Positions 52,222 to 61,253 of a stretch of 64,000 nucleotides of DNA are shown in pieces (positions within the stretch are counted from its first letter, which is position 1; every line of letters starts with the position of its first letter). The DNA lies in contig NZ_CP060696.1 of assembly GCF_014467055.1 (NCBI RefSeq), positions 1,054,001 through 1,118,000 on the forward strand, in the 5' to 3' direction. The notes below the pieces were generated by a model. The model worked only from the letters and a program-made list of their open reading frames with translations, was not told the origin of the DNA and made no database searches. This DNA comes from Caproicibacterium amylolyticum. Lineage in GTDB: Bacteria > Bacillota > Clostridia > Oscillospirales > Acutalibacteraceae. Position numbers and translations under genes: made by a program.

Positions 52222-53404
52222 TTCACTGAAACGTACCTGGGCGGAAATCGACTTGGATGCCGCTGCTCACAATTATAAAGCAATTCGGGAGGCTATGCGC
52301 CCCGGTGCAAAAATGTGCTGTGTGGTCAAGGCGGATGCCTACGGCCACGGCGCAGAGCAGCTGGCACATCTGTATGAACGCCTGGGTGCGCAGTGGCTGG
52401 CTGTTTCCAATCTGGAGGAAGCCATACAAATTCGGGCCTGCGGAGTTGGCCTGCCGATTTTGATTCTTGGCTATACGCCGCCGACAGAAGCCAAAAAGCT
52501 TGCTGATTTGAACATTGCGCAGGCGGTGCTTTCTGAAAAATATGCGCAGGAACTGGATGCGGAAGCGGCCAAAGCAAAGGTGAAGGTTCGCACACACATC
52601 AAGGTGGACACCGGCATGAGCCGGATTGGCTTTGTGTATCAGGAACCGCAGCGGGACGGTGAGTCATTGCTGGAGATTCAGCGTGTTTGTACGCTGCAAA
52701 ACCTGTTGCCGGAGGGTATTTTTACTCACTTCGCGGTTGCGGATGAGGGTGCAGGCGGAGAAGAATTTACCCGCCAGCAATACAAATGCTTTACCAGTGC
52801 GATTGAAAAGCTGGAGTCAGTTGGTGTTCGTTTTCGCATTCGTCATTGCGACAATTCCGCCGGACTGATGGATTATCCGGAGTTTCAGCTGGATATGTGC
52901 CGCCCCGGTGTCATTCTGTACGGCATGATGCCTTCCAGCAAGGTGCAGAAGCAGCTTGACCTGCAGCGCGTTATGCGCCTGAAAAGTGTTGTTTCTCTGA
53001 TTAAGGTCATTCCGGCGGGAACACCGGTCAGCTATGGTTGCACTTATCGCACGGAACGCGAAACCAAAGTAGCAACGGTGCCGATTGGCTATGCGGATGG
53101 CTACCCGCGTATGCTTTCCGGCAAGGTGGACGTGCTGATTCGCGGCAAACGCGCGCATAGCATTGGCCGCATCTGCATGGACCAGATGATGGTGGATGTA
53201 ACCGATATACCGGATGTGCAGGAAGAGGATATTGTAACGCTGATTGGTGCAGACGGCGACGAAACCGTTACAGCGGATGAAATGGCGGAGTTGATTGGTA
53301 CCATCAATTATGAAATTACCTGTGATATCAGTAAGCGCGTACCACGGATTTACTACAAAAAGGGCCGCGCAGTTGCGGAAATGAATCTGATTTGCGGCAA
53401 CTGA
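52214..53404 (+). CDS. alr: alanine racemase
   Basis: 396 residues from TTG 52214, overlapping the purL stop by eight bases; the ribosome site is weak, so translation is probably coupled. VVKADAYGHG holds the PLP lysine, KVDTGMSRIGF and SYGCTYRTE the second catalytic tyrosine area. It makes D-alanine for the cell wall. The neighbour purL has no functional link. Confidence 0.94.
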   Translation: MNNSLKRTWAEIDLDAAAHNYKAIREAMRPGAKMCCVVKADAYGHGAEQLAHLYERLGAQWLAVSNLEEAIQIRACGVGLPILILGYTPPTEAKKLADLNIAQAVLSEKYAQELDAEAAKAKVKVRTHIKVDTGMSRIGFVYQEPQRDGESLLEIQRVCTLQNLLPEGIFTHFAVADEGAGGEEFTRQQYKCFTSAIEKLESVGVRFRIRHCDNSAGLMDYPEFQLDMCRPGVILYGMMPSSKVQKQLDLQRVMRLKSVVSLIKVIPAGTPVSYGCTYRTERETKVATVPIGYADGYPRMLSGKVDVLIRGKRAHSIGRICMDQMMVDVTDIPDVQEEDIVTLIGADGDETVTADEMAELIGTINYEITCDISKRVPRIYYKKGRAVAEMNLICGN

Positions 53405-53425
53405 CCTTAAAATCATAAAATGAAA

Positions 53426-53464
53426 TCCGGCACACAGAGTGAAATCTGTGTGCCGGATTTTTAT
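53426..53464 (+). terminator. terminator of alr
   Basis: AATCCGGCACACAGA ... TCTGTGTGCCGGATTTTT. Confidence 0.9.
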
Positions 53465-53871
53465 GTTTTTGCCCGTACATGAGAAGTTCCGCCCACCCTT
53501 TCAAGGGCGGTAGGTGCGGCGAAGCCCACGGTCTTGATCTTTGACCGTAAAGTCATTGTATTGGGAAAAGGGAATACAGCAGTGTTTCCTTGCGGCGGGC
53601 GGAGCCACGCAACAAGTGCCAGACCTTGGATGACTCCGGTATTGACGGCTGTGGGAGGAAAAGGGTCAGCAAAGTCTTGCCCCTTGCAGAACACTTTGTC
53701 AGTCACCACAGACATTTTACCAAGGCAACTCTTTGCGGCGCCGCTTCGCCGCCGCAGGGGAACGTTACTGCTATCCTTTTTTACACGAAGGGGGCTTTAC
53801 GGTTAAGAGCCGAGGTCGCGGGGCTCGGCCCCACACCCCGCAGCCTTGTGAACAAGGCTGGCGAAAACTTC
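53465..53871. other. 407-base GC-rich intergenic segment with spurious frames on both strands
   Basis: Short frames exist on both strands (for example minus 53461-53715, plus 53534-53910), but none has a ribosome site or known domain. Several hairpins are visible (CCGCCC..GGGCGG, GCGGCGCCGC, GGGGCTCGGCCCC). The sequence looks like a dispersed intergenic element rather than a gene; I cannot confirm other copies from this window. Confidence 0.4.
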
Positions 53872-55134
53872 TTAGCTGATAACTTCTTCGTAAAAATCAA
53901 ACCTCTTTAAAATACGCATAACAGTCAGACGGTTGCGAACATACGGTGAAAGCCGCAGAGAATCGGTGCGCAGGGAAGCGTCAAGCCCAATATCTGCCAT
54001 CGTGCGGACACCGCCGACCTGTTCCAGAATTGCGGAAAGTTCTGCGGTAGTGGGTACAGCATCCAGAATGTCAGCCAGTTCCGTTTCCTTTGCGAGCAGT
54101 GTTTCATCTGTCAAGTTTGCCATGGGGTCAGGATCGTTTTCTTTCAAAATGCTGTGCAGCAGATGTTCGGGGAACTTTTCTTTCAGCAACGCTGTTTCAA
54201 TACTGTGGTAAGGAACTGTACCGGCACCTGCACGCAGCTTTTTGGCGGCGCGATGGTAAACATCTGCGGCAAGCAAAAGGCCAACACCCACTTTTTGACC
54301 GTGATAGGCATCCACGTAAGAATTGATGGCTTCCATTTCCCACAAATGCGAAAGGTGATGTTCCGCGCCGGAAGCCGGACGGCTGTTTCCGGCCATCTGC
54401 ATGGCAAGGCCGGAAAGCAGCAGGCCGTACATCAGCGTTTCATAGGCTTCTTTACTGCCTTTTGCAAGTTCCGGCAGGCATCCGCGCAGTGTTTGAAGCG
54501 CCTTGTCCTCTAACTCACAAATGTGCGGGCAGATGTATTCTCCGGTCAGCAGATGAGAAGCTTTCCAGTCGGCAAGTGCGGTGTACTTGCCGAGTAGGTC
54601 TGCAACGCCGGAAGCAGTCAGGCACTGCGGTGCCTTTGAAAAAATATCGGTGTCCGCAAGTACATAGAGTGGTGAAACCGCAGAAAATGTCTTTTTAAAG
54701 CCTTCCCATGTCATGGCTGCAACCGTGGAAACAAAGCCGTCTACGCTGGCAGCGGTAGGTACAGAAATAAAAGGAATCCCTTTTTCGTGCGCGATAAATC
54801 TTGTAATGTCATGAACTGTACCGGAGCCGGCAGCGACCAGAATGTCAGGAGCGTTTTTCAGCTGTTCTTTGGCGAGTGCAACACCACGTTCATTAGCGTG
54901 CAGATTCCGTGCAGGAAGTTTTATGCAGACGCAGTTTGGCAGCATGGCACAGGCAGTTTTGCCGGCTGCGGCGTAGGTGTTTTCATCGCAAATTACAGCG
55001 GGGCTGTGGTATGCATGCAACAGCTCCGGCAGGCGACGTAGTGCGCCCGACTCAATCCACAGGTCATTCACAAACAAGGGATGTGTTTTTCCGCAGATGC
55101 ATGGTGCTTTCAAGGATTCTATTGAAATTTCCAT
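53872..55134 (-). CDS. sn-glycerol-1-phosphate dehydrogenase-like protein
   Basis: 420 residues from ATG 55134, behind GGAGGTTGATCCC. NAD-binding AAGSGTVHDITRF, PTAASVDGFVS and metal ligands in HHLSHLWEM and the SYVDAYHGQKVGVG region place it in the EgsA/AraM branch of iron-type alcohol dehydrogenases. It would reduce dihydroxyacetone phosphate to glycerol-1-phosphate; the exact substrate is inferred. Single minus-strand gene. Confidence 0.82.
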   Translation of the reverse strand: MEISIESLKAPCICGKTHPLFVNDLWIESGALRRLPELLHAYHSPAVICDENTYAAAGKTACAMLPNCVCIKLPARNLHANERGVALAKEQLKNAPDILVAAGSGTVHDITRFIAHEKGIPFISVPTAASVDGFVSTVAAMTWEGFKKTFSAVSPLYVLADTDIFSKAPQCLTASGVADLLGKYTALADWKASHLLTGEYICPHICELEDKALQTLRGCLPELAKGSKEAYETLMYGLLLSGLAMQMAGNSRPASGAEHHLSHLWEMEAINSYVDAYHGQKVGVGLLLAADVYHRAAKKLRAGAGTVPYHSIETALLKEKFPEHLLHSILKENDPDPMANLTDETLLAKETELADILDAVPTTAELSAILEQVGGVRTMADIGLDASLRTDSLRLSPYVRNRLTVMRILKRFDFYEEVIS

Positions 55135-55231
55135 GGGATCAACCTCCGATATCTTATTTATCATGCATTTGTAATTGTATCGCATTGCTTTACGGAAGAC
55201 AAGCTGGTTTTGGTAAAAGTCAAGACAACGC

Positions 55232-55276
55232 AAAAAAATCCCCGTATGCTGCTTATCAGCGGCCGGGGGATTTGCA
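55232..55276 (-). terminator. terminator of the HPt/EAL operon
   Basis: On the minus strand AAATCCCCCGGCC ... GGGGATTTTTTT, directly after the HPt gene. Confidence 0.75.
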
Positions 55277-55283
55277 AATTCGA

Positions 55284-55631
55284 TTATTGCAGAATGATTT
55301 TTTCCATTCTGACTTTTTCAATTTTTATGTCGTGAAGCTGTTGGTCACAATTTGCATAATCGTGCGTACGTAGTGCTTCCACAAGAACACAGATCGTTTT
55401 GTAAAGCGGAGTGAGTCCCAAATTTGCAGCGACACCTTTTAACATATGGGCATCGTCAAATGCCGCAGAAAAGTTTTTTTCCTGCAGGGCGGCCTCAAGT
55501 TTTTGGAAACCTTCATCCTTAGAGAAGGAAAGTAAGCAGTCCAAGTACATTTCTTCATCTTGAAGAAAACGTTCCATGGTAGGGATTGTATCAGCACCAT
55601 AAACATTCAATAAATCCGTTAGTTTACTCAT
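55284..55631 (-). CDS. HPt (histidine phosphotransfer) protein
   Basis: 115 residues, four-helix type. DDAHMLKGVAANLG holds the phospho-accepting His62. It is 20 bases downstream of a response regulator-GGDEF-EAL gene on the same strand, so it likely passes phosphate to that receiver. Start behind GGAGAATTTTC. Confidence 0.85.
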   Translation of the reverse strand: MSKLTDLLNVYGADTIPTMERFLQDEEMYLDCLLSFSKDEGFQKLEAALQEKNFSAAFDDAHMLKGVAANLGLTPLYKTICVLVEALRTHDYANCDQQLHDIKIEKVRMEKIILQ

Positions 55632-55651
55632 GAAAATTCTCCTCTGAACCG

Positions 55652-57760
55652 TTAGGCGGTTGTACTGTTTAACTCAGATACATTCGAAACAAAATCTGCG
55701 GAAGCCATTACAAGCGTTTTGTGTGTGCTTTGGCAAATGAGCTGCATCCGCATTCGAACCGTATATTCTTTATTTGGAATGCTGTAGAATACTTGCGAAA
55801 ACGGTTCTCCATTTTGCATTCCATCCTGCAGAATTTTCTGAAATTTTTCTGCGTCTGAAACACAAAAAATAGTAGTAAGGCTTGCACCAACATAGCCGTT
55901 TATAAAACTGCACTTCTGCATGAAGGCGTCGTTCGGTCGAATTAACAGCAGCTTTCCATTTTGATATTCAAACAACGCGAGTGCACCGATAAAACCATTA
56001 AATACGCGGTTAAACGTAGAGTCCATTTTCCAGATTTCTTCCTGCGGAATCAGATTCGCTTTTTCACAGGAGAGTATGGACACAGCAAGCTTGTTTTTGT
56101 TTGCTGTTTGTATCGAAAGCAGGTGCTGATAATCGTCGGACGGCATGGGTTTTGCGAAGTAATATCCCTGTCCATAATTGCAGCCTAGACCGCGCAGGTA
56201 TAGCATCTGTTCACGTGTTTCAATACCCTCTGCAACGACGGTGACTTCCAGCCATTTGGCGAGGTTCATGATAAAAAATAAAATATTGCCGCCGCGGCTG
56301 GTTGTCTGTGCACCTCGCAGAAAGCGCATGTCCAGCTTTAGTGTATCAACCGGCACTTCGTTCAGCATGTTCAGGGAAGAATAGCCGGAACCAAAGTCAT
56401 CCATGTCAATTTGGAAGCCGTATTGTTTCAGGCGGTCAACCGTTGCAATCAACTGTTTCGGATTGTCCATATAAGCAGTTTCTGTAATTTCCAACTGTAT
56501 GTATTCTGGCTTTAGCTGCTGCTGATTTAAAATATCAATGATAATTTCCGGCAGCTGCGGATTATAAATATCTACACGTGAAAGATTGATGGAAACCGGT
56601 ACACAGGGCAGGCCGCTGTCTAACCATTCACGCATTTGTCCGCACACAGTTTTCCAAACAAAGATGTCCAGCTGTGTAATGAAACCATTTTGCTCAAATA
56701 AGGGTACAAAAGTGTCGGGCGGCAGGAACCCCCTTTTCGGGTGTTTCCAACGTACCAACGATTCAGCACCAATCAATTTTTCTGTTTCCAAGTCATATTT
56801 TGGCTGATAATAGACAACAAATTCACCGTTAAGCAGAGCCTGATTCATTTCCGCAGTAATCTGCTGTTCTTCACTCAGGCGGTCGCCAATGGCTTTGCTG
56901 TAGAATGCCAGGTTTGTACCGTACATTTGGGTAATGGATTTGCATGCAATCTTTGCTCGGTCACACATGGCGCGAACCGTAATACTGCGGTCATCAACTG
57001 GGTAAATTCCGAATTTCAGCTGCAGATTCATGTGAATCGGCTGCTCTTTCAGAACTGCTTTCATTTTAGAGATAATTGGTGAATAGGTAGCCTGCCTTGG
57101 CAGAATTGCGGCAAAAATATCACCGCCGTGGCGGCAGACACAGCCGTTTGGAATACAGTCCTTCAGCAATTTTGCAAGGAAGCAGAGCAGCCAGTCGCCT
57201 TTGCTTTCTCCAAACACATCGTTTACTAATTTAAAGTTTTTAATATCCATGCAAAGAATATCGTATTCGTTGTCTGGATTCTGACTAAGCATTTCCTTGG
57301 CACGCATGTAGAAAGCTTCTTTGGTATACAGATGTGTTAAGGCATCGCGTTCCACCATATTGACAAATGCAGAGGTTTCGTGCAATTTAATAATATTTGC
57401 AAGGCGCTGACGAACCAGTGCTGGATTATAAGGCTTTGTAAGAAAATCGGATGCACCGCGCGCCAGTGCGTCAATTTCAGAATCTGTGCCCTCACGCTGT
57501 GTTTCCACGATAACCGGAACGGCTGCCAGTTCTTTGTCAGTCTGTTGGATATCTAAAAATTCATATCCGTTCATTACGGGCATAATTAAATCCAGCAGCA
57601 CAGCGGAAATAGCTTCCGGCTGCTGGCGCAAAATTTGCAGTGCTTCTTTGCCATTAGCAGCCTGCAGGGTATCGTAAGTGTCGGAGAGAATTTTGCAGAG
57701 AATCTGGCGGTTAATCTGGCTGTCATCCACAATTAGGACGAGCCGTTTGTCTGAGACCAT
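55652..57760 (-). CDS. response regulator with GGDEF and EAL domains
   Basis: 702 residues from ATG 57760 (AAAGGAGAAGTTG before it; the longer frame is open to 57817). Receiver with D12-D13 and D57 in LLDLIMP; GGDEF-like domain whose motif is RHGGDIF, probably inactive as a cyclase; EAL domain with ESLVRW, NLSRVDI, EITETAY, DDFGSGYSSL and VAEGIE, apparently able to hydrolyse c-di-GMP. A C-terminal PAS-like part follows. Forms an operon with the HPt gene. Confidence 0.88.
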   Translation of the reverse strand: MVSDKRLVLIVDDSQINRQILCKILSDTYDTLQAANGKEALQILRQQPEAISAVLLDLIMPVMNGYEFLDIQQTDKELAAVPVIVETQREGTDSEIDALARGASDFLTKPYNPALVRQRLANIIKLHETSAFVNMVERDALTHLYTKEAFYMRAKEMLSQNPDNEYDILCMDIKNFKLVNDVFGESKGDWLLCFLAKLLKDCIPNGCVCRHGGDIFAAILPRQATYSPIISKMKAVLKEQPIHMNLQLKFGIYPVDDRSITVRAMCDRAKIACKSITQMYGTNLAFYSKAIGDRLSEEQQITAEMNQALLNGEFVVYYQPKYDLETEKLIGAESLVRWKHPKRGFLPPDTFVPLFEQNGFITQLDIFVWKTVCGQMREWLDSGLPCVPVSINLSRVDIYNPQLPEIIIDILNQQQLKPEYIQLEITETAYMDNPKQLIATVDRLKQYGFQIDMDDFGSGYSSLNMLNEVPVDTLKLDMRFLRGAQTTSRGGNILFFIMNLAKWLEVTVVAEGIETREQMLYLRGLGCNYGQGYYFAKPMPSDDYQHLLSIQTANKNKLAVSILSCEKANLIPQEEIWKMDSTFNRVFNGFIGALALFEYQNGKLLLIRPNDAFMQKCSFINGYVGASLTTIFCVSDAEKFQKILQDGMQNGEPFSQVFYSIPNKEYTVRMRMQLICQSTHKTLVMASADFVSNVSELNSTTA

Positions 57761-58411
57761 CCAACAACTTCTCCTTTCTGCTTTGAGCAGCAAAATCTGC
57801 TCAATGTATATTTCCACAGAGTAGCTAGGGGAAAAACTTTCTGTGGATAAAAGCAGGTGCAGGTCCGGTTAATAGATTCATTGATTAGACGAAATCCAGT
57901 TAGCTTAAAAACTAAGTAAAAAGACAAATTGCATTTTAAGCGGGAAATCAAATGACGATGTAAATAAAATAAAGAATCAATATACAGAAAATTATATACT
58001 TTTATGAGTATCATTTCAATATCATGGAACACATAAAATTCAGATAAATTTTATAAACCTACATAAAGTAACTGTAAAATGCATTTAAATTAGGATTATT
58101 TAGAAAATATAAGTAAATCATGTTTACATAAAATTGTAGCATGAATAAAAATCTGCACATTTTATATTTGTATTTTATCAACTATTGAATGCAGTTTTTT
58201 GCATGTGGGTTGAAAATTGAAAATGTGCTGTTTGTGTTTCTTTCACGGAGATGATCGGAAGAACAATGAAAGCAGCGACGCTTTTTTGAGGCAGGAAAGA
58301 AACAATAGAATTACTTAATCTAATGAATCTATCTGTAAAATAAAACAAATTCGGAAAATTTCCATAAGAGAAGGCTGCTGCATTAAAAATTGCAGCAGCC
58401 TTTGTAAAAAT
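57761..58411. other. 651-base AT-rich intergenic region
   Basis: No gene is supported. It contains the upstream region of the response regulator gene. A GC-rich stem AAGGCTGCTGC ... GCAGCAGCCTT (58370-58392 area) lies after the EAL gene at 58412 and can end its transcript, though the T tract is poor. Confidence 0.5.
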
Positions 58412-60061
58412 TTATGATGCAGAGTATGAACACAGGTATTGTTTTGCAAATTGTTCGGCGGGGATTGGCCGACTAAAATAAAATCCCTGAATAATGTCAC
58501 AGCCGTAATCCATCAGCAGCTGAGCCTGCTCAGGTGTTTCTACGCCCTCCATAACAATCTGCATGCCCAGCTCCCGCGCCATGACAATCATGTGCCGCAG
58601 AATGGTGCGGCTGCGGGGAGAAATATTGTGCCCTTTTAAAAAGCCGCAGTCCAGTTTCAGTACGTCTACTTCCAAACCGTCCAGAAAATTCAGGGAGGAG
58701 TAGCCATTTCCAAAGTCGTCCATATTTATGGAGAAACCATCACTGCGCAGTGACTGAAGAACCTGCGCAAGTTCATCGGCATCCTGTATGAACAGGCTTT
58801 CGGTCAGTTCAAGTTCCAGCATTTTAGGCGACAGGCGGTAGTGGTTGGTTAGACTGACAACAGTTGAACGAAATTCCGAGTTGCACAGGTGCAGCCGTGA
58901 AACATTCACAGAGATTGGTACAGTTGAAAGTCCCTGGTCAATCCAGCTGCGCTGCAGACGGCAGGTTTCCCGCCAGATGTAGGAATCCAGCTGCAGAATA
59001 AAGCCGTTGCGCTCAAACAGCGGAATGAACTGGTCAGGCGGAATAATACCCAGTGTAGGATGGTTCCAGCGAACCAGCGCCTCAGCACCAACCACATGGT
59101 GTGTATGCAGGTCATATTTCGGCTGCAGATACACCAAAAATTGACCGGATTTCAAAGCATCTTCCATTTGAAATTCAATCATTTTTTCGCGGCGCTGCTG
59201 CTCGCGGATACTGTCATTGTAAAACTTGCAGTGCGGCAAAGGGGCAGTCTTTGCAAACTTGTGTGCAAAGCCGGCTTTTTCCAGACAGGCAATGGAGAGC
59301 TCACAGTTGTCTGCGGGGCGGTAAATGCCTGCAGCCGGCAGCAGCGGCGTGCTTTTTAAGGATGTGCCGACATTAGGCAGACAAAAGGAACCGCCAATAC
59401 TGCTCATGAATTTTTCTGCAGCGTCGTTGGTTGGCTGGTCTGTCATTACGCAGAAAACATCTGCAAACATATGCCCACAGCAGTCATGAGGTCCAATGTG
59501 CTGCCGCAGCGTTTGCGCGATGAACGAAAGCAGGCGGTTACCTTCCTGCATACCGAATGCGTCATTAAAAATCCTGAATTTATCCACATCCATCCGGATG
59601 AAAACATAATGTGACTGCGGGAATTCATGGCGTAGCCGATCAGCCTGCCTACAAAATTCTGCCTGTGAAAAAAGACCGGTGATTGGGTCACGCTCTGCAA
59701 AACTGCTGATATTTTTATTCGCGGCAGAGAGAGACAGACATGAAATGTCCGTACCGGTTACTAAAATAGAACTGCGCCCGTTTAATTCTGTAATCGATCT
59801 TCGCATAAGGTAGCTGCGTCCGGTTCGCGCGTCAGCATATTGTTTTTGGCAGCCGTTTTCAGATAATAGACTGTGCTGACAGTTGAGGCATGGCTCTGTT
59901 TGCCCGAATAGTGCCTGATAGCATTTGCAGCCGCTGCCGGGTACAGCATTTCTATTGTATGCAAAATTTTGAGCAGATTGATTCCAGTAAAGCAGTTCAT
60001 AGGTCTGCGCGTCACTGATATATGTCAGGATGTCTAATACATCCAAGAGGTTTTGTTCCAT
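58412..60061 (-). CDS. EAL-domain c-di-GMP phosphodiesterase with degenerate GGDEF
   Basis: 549 residues from ATG 60061 (GAGGAACATGTA before it). N-terminal PAS-like part with Cys cluster (CKCYQALFGQTEPCLNC), degenerate GGDEF (the motif is replaced by GHMFADVF), then a full EAL domain: EALVRW, NVSRLHL, ELTESLF, DDFGNGYSSL and VMEGVET. It likely degrades c-di-GMP. Related to the gene at 55652 but without receiver domain. Confidence 0.85.
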   Translation of the reverse strand: MEQNLLDVLDILTYISDAQTYELLYWNQSAQNFAYNRNAVPGSGCKCYQALFGQTEPCLNCQHSLLSENGCQKQYADARTGRSYLMRRSITELNGRSSILVTGTDISCLSLSAANKNISSFAERDPITGLFSQAEFCRQADRLRHEFPQSHYVFIRMDVDKFRIFNDAFGMQEGNRLLSFIAQTLRQHIGPHDCCGHMFADVFCVMTDQPTNDAAEKFMSSIGGSFCLPNVGTSLKSTPLLPAAGIYRPADNCELSIACLEKAGFAHKFAKTAPLPHCKFYNDSIREQQRREKMIEFQMEDALKSGQFLVYLQPKYDLHTHHVVGAEALVRWNHPTLGIIPPDQFIPLFERNGFILQLDSYIWRETCRLQRSWIDQGLSTVPISVNVSRLHLCNSEFRSTVVSLTNHYRLSPKMLELELTESLFIQDADELAQVLQSLRSDGFSINMDDFGNGYSSLNFLDGLEVDVLKLDCGFLKGHNISPRSRTILRHMIVMARELGMQIVMEGVETPEQAQLLMDYGCDIIQGFYFSRPIPAEQFAKQYLCSYSAS

Positions 60062-60189
60062 TACATGTTCCTCGCTGCAGCAGATAGTATTCATAAATTG
60101 CTTAAAATTTCTAACCAGAACCATTCTACTACATCAATGTGAGAAAGAAAAGTGATTGATTTGAATATTTTTAACTTTTCTGAAAGTTT

Positions 60190-60232
60190 GTGCAAAAAGA
60201 CCACAGTGATAAGAGGATCCACTGTGGTCAAT
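60190..60232 (-). terminator. terminator of the uronate operon
   Basis: On the minus strand GACCACAGTG ... CACTGTGGTCTTTTTG, downstream of the KDPG aldolase gene. Confidence 0.8.
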
Positions 60233-60269
60233 AAATCAATATGCAATCTTTTGAAAGCAACGATTGTTT

Positions 60270-61238
60270 TTACGCCGGTTCGTTTTCCAGAAGATGTATT
60301 GCAAAGCCGCCGAATTCCCCTTTCAGGTAGATTAGCCGCAGTTCGCCGTTTTCCTTATACTGGCAGCTTTCTTCATCAAAGCAGACTCCGCGCAGCTTCA
60401 GGTACTCAACTGCACGCTGCAGATGGTTGACACCCAGTGCAATGTGACCATGCGTGCCGCGTCCCGGCTGTTTCATCAGTTCAAAAAGACTGCCGCTGAA
60501 ATAGGAAAGTGGCTGTTCTTCTTTTGGCAGGGAAAGCATGCTGAGAGTGTCACCAAGTGCGGAGGCTTCGTCGTTACTGGTGCAGTTGATGCCGACATGC
60601 TGAACGCGCAGTCCCAGTATCGTTTGTACAGCCTGCCGGGTCAGGCGCTCAATTTCGTCAAACTGATGGTTTACAATCAGGTTTTCCTTTACCATCCACG
60701 TGCCGCCGCAGGCAAGAATCTTATTGAAAGAGAGGTAACTGTCCAGATTTTCCGGCTTTATGCCGCCGGTCGGCATGAAGTGCAGATTAGAATAAGGGGC
60801 GCACATTGCCTTAATCATGCTGATGCCGCCGGCCGGTTCTGCCGGGAAAAACTTAACGGCATCAAGACCAAGTTCCATAGCACCTTCACACTCGGCAGGT
60901 GTTGCGCAGCCCGGCAGCATGGCAACGCCGCGCTCTAAAACGTGTTTGGTGACTTTGGGGTTAAACCCCGGGCTGACAATAAACTGTGCACCGGCCTCAA
61001 TGGCTTTGTCCGCTTGTTCGGTTGTCAGTACGGTGCCGGCACCGACAAGCATTTCCGGTACAGCGGCGCGGATGCGGCGAATCGCTTCATCTGCTCCGGC
61101 GGCGCGGAATGTCACTTCCGCAGCTGGCAGACCGCCGCGACAGAGTGCCTGTGCCAGTGGAACAGCATTTTCGATATCATTGATTTTGATGACCGGCACA
61201 ACGGTGACTGCACTAATTCGTTTTAAAATGTCATTCAT
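60270..61238 (-). CDS. kdgA: KDPG aldolase fused to a VOC domain
   Basis: 322 residues. Residues 1-205 are KDPG/KHG aldolase: E41 in AAEVTFR, GAGTVLT, FNPKV, and Schiff-base K128 in DAVKFFPAE. Residues about 210-322 are a VOC/glyoxalase-like domain (VQHVGINC, GHIALGVNHLQRAVEYLK, GFAIHLLENEPA). KDPG aldolase ends uronate breakdown, giving pyruvate and glyceraldehyde-3-phosphate. The fusion is uncommon; the VOC part could sense or detoxify a product. It follows uxaC by 15 bases. Confidence 0.88.
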   Translation of the reverse strand: MNDILKRISAVTVVPVIKINDIENAVPLAQALCRGGLPAAEVTFRAAGADEAIRRIRAAVPEMLVGAGTVLTTEQADKAIEAGAQFIVSPGFNPKVTKHVLERGVAMLPGCATPAECEGAMELGLDAVKFFPAEPAGGISMIKAMCAPYSNLHFMPTGGIKPENLDSYLSFNKILACGGTWMVKENLIVNHQFDEIERLTRQAVQTILGLRVQHVGINCTSNDEASALGDTLSMLSLPKEEQPLSYFSGSLFELMKQPGRGTHGHIALGVNHLQRAVEYLKLRGVCFDEESCQYKENGELRLIYLKGEFGGFAIHLLENEPA

Positions 61239-61253
61239 GTTGAGAACTCCTTT

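Noticed and set aside
53461-53910. Protein-coding genes in the interval after alr
   Set aside because: Frames on both strands overlap, without ribosome sites or recognisable domains.
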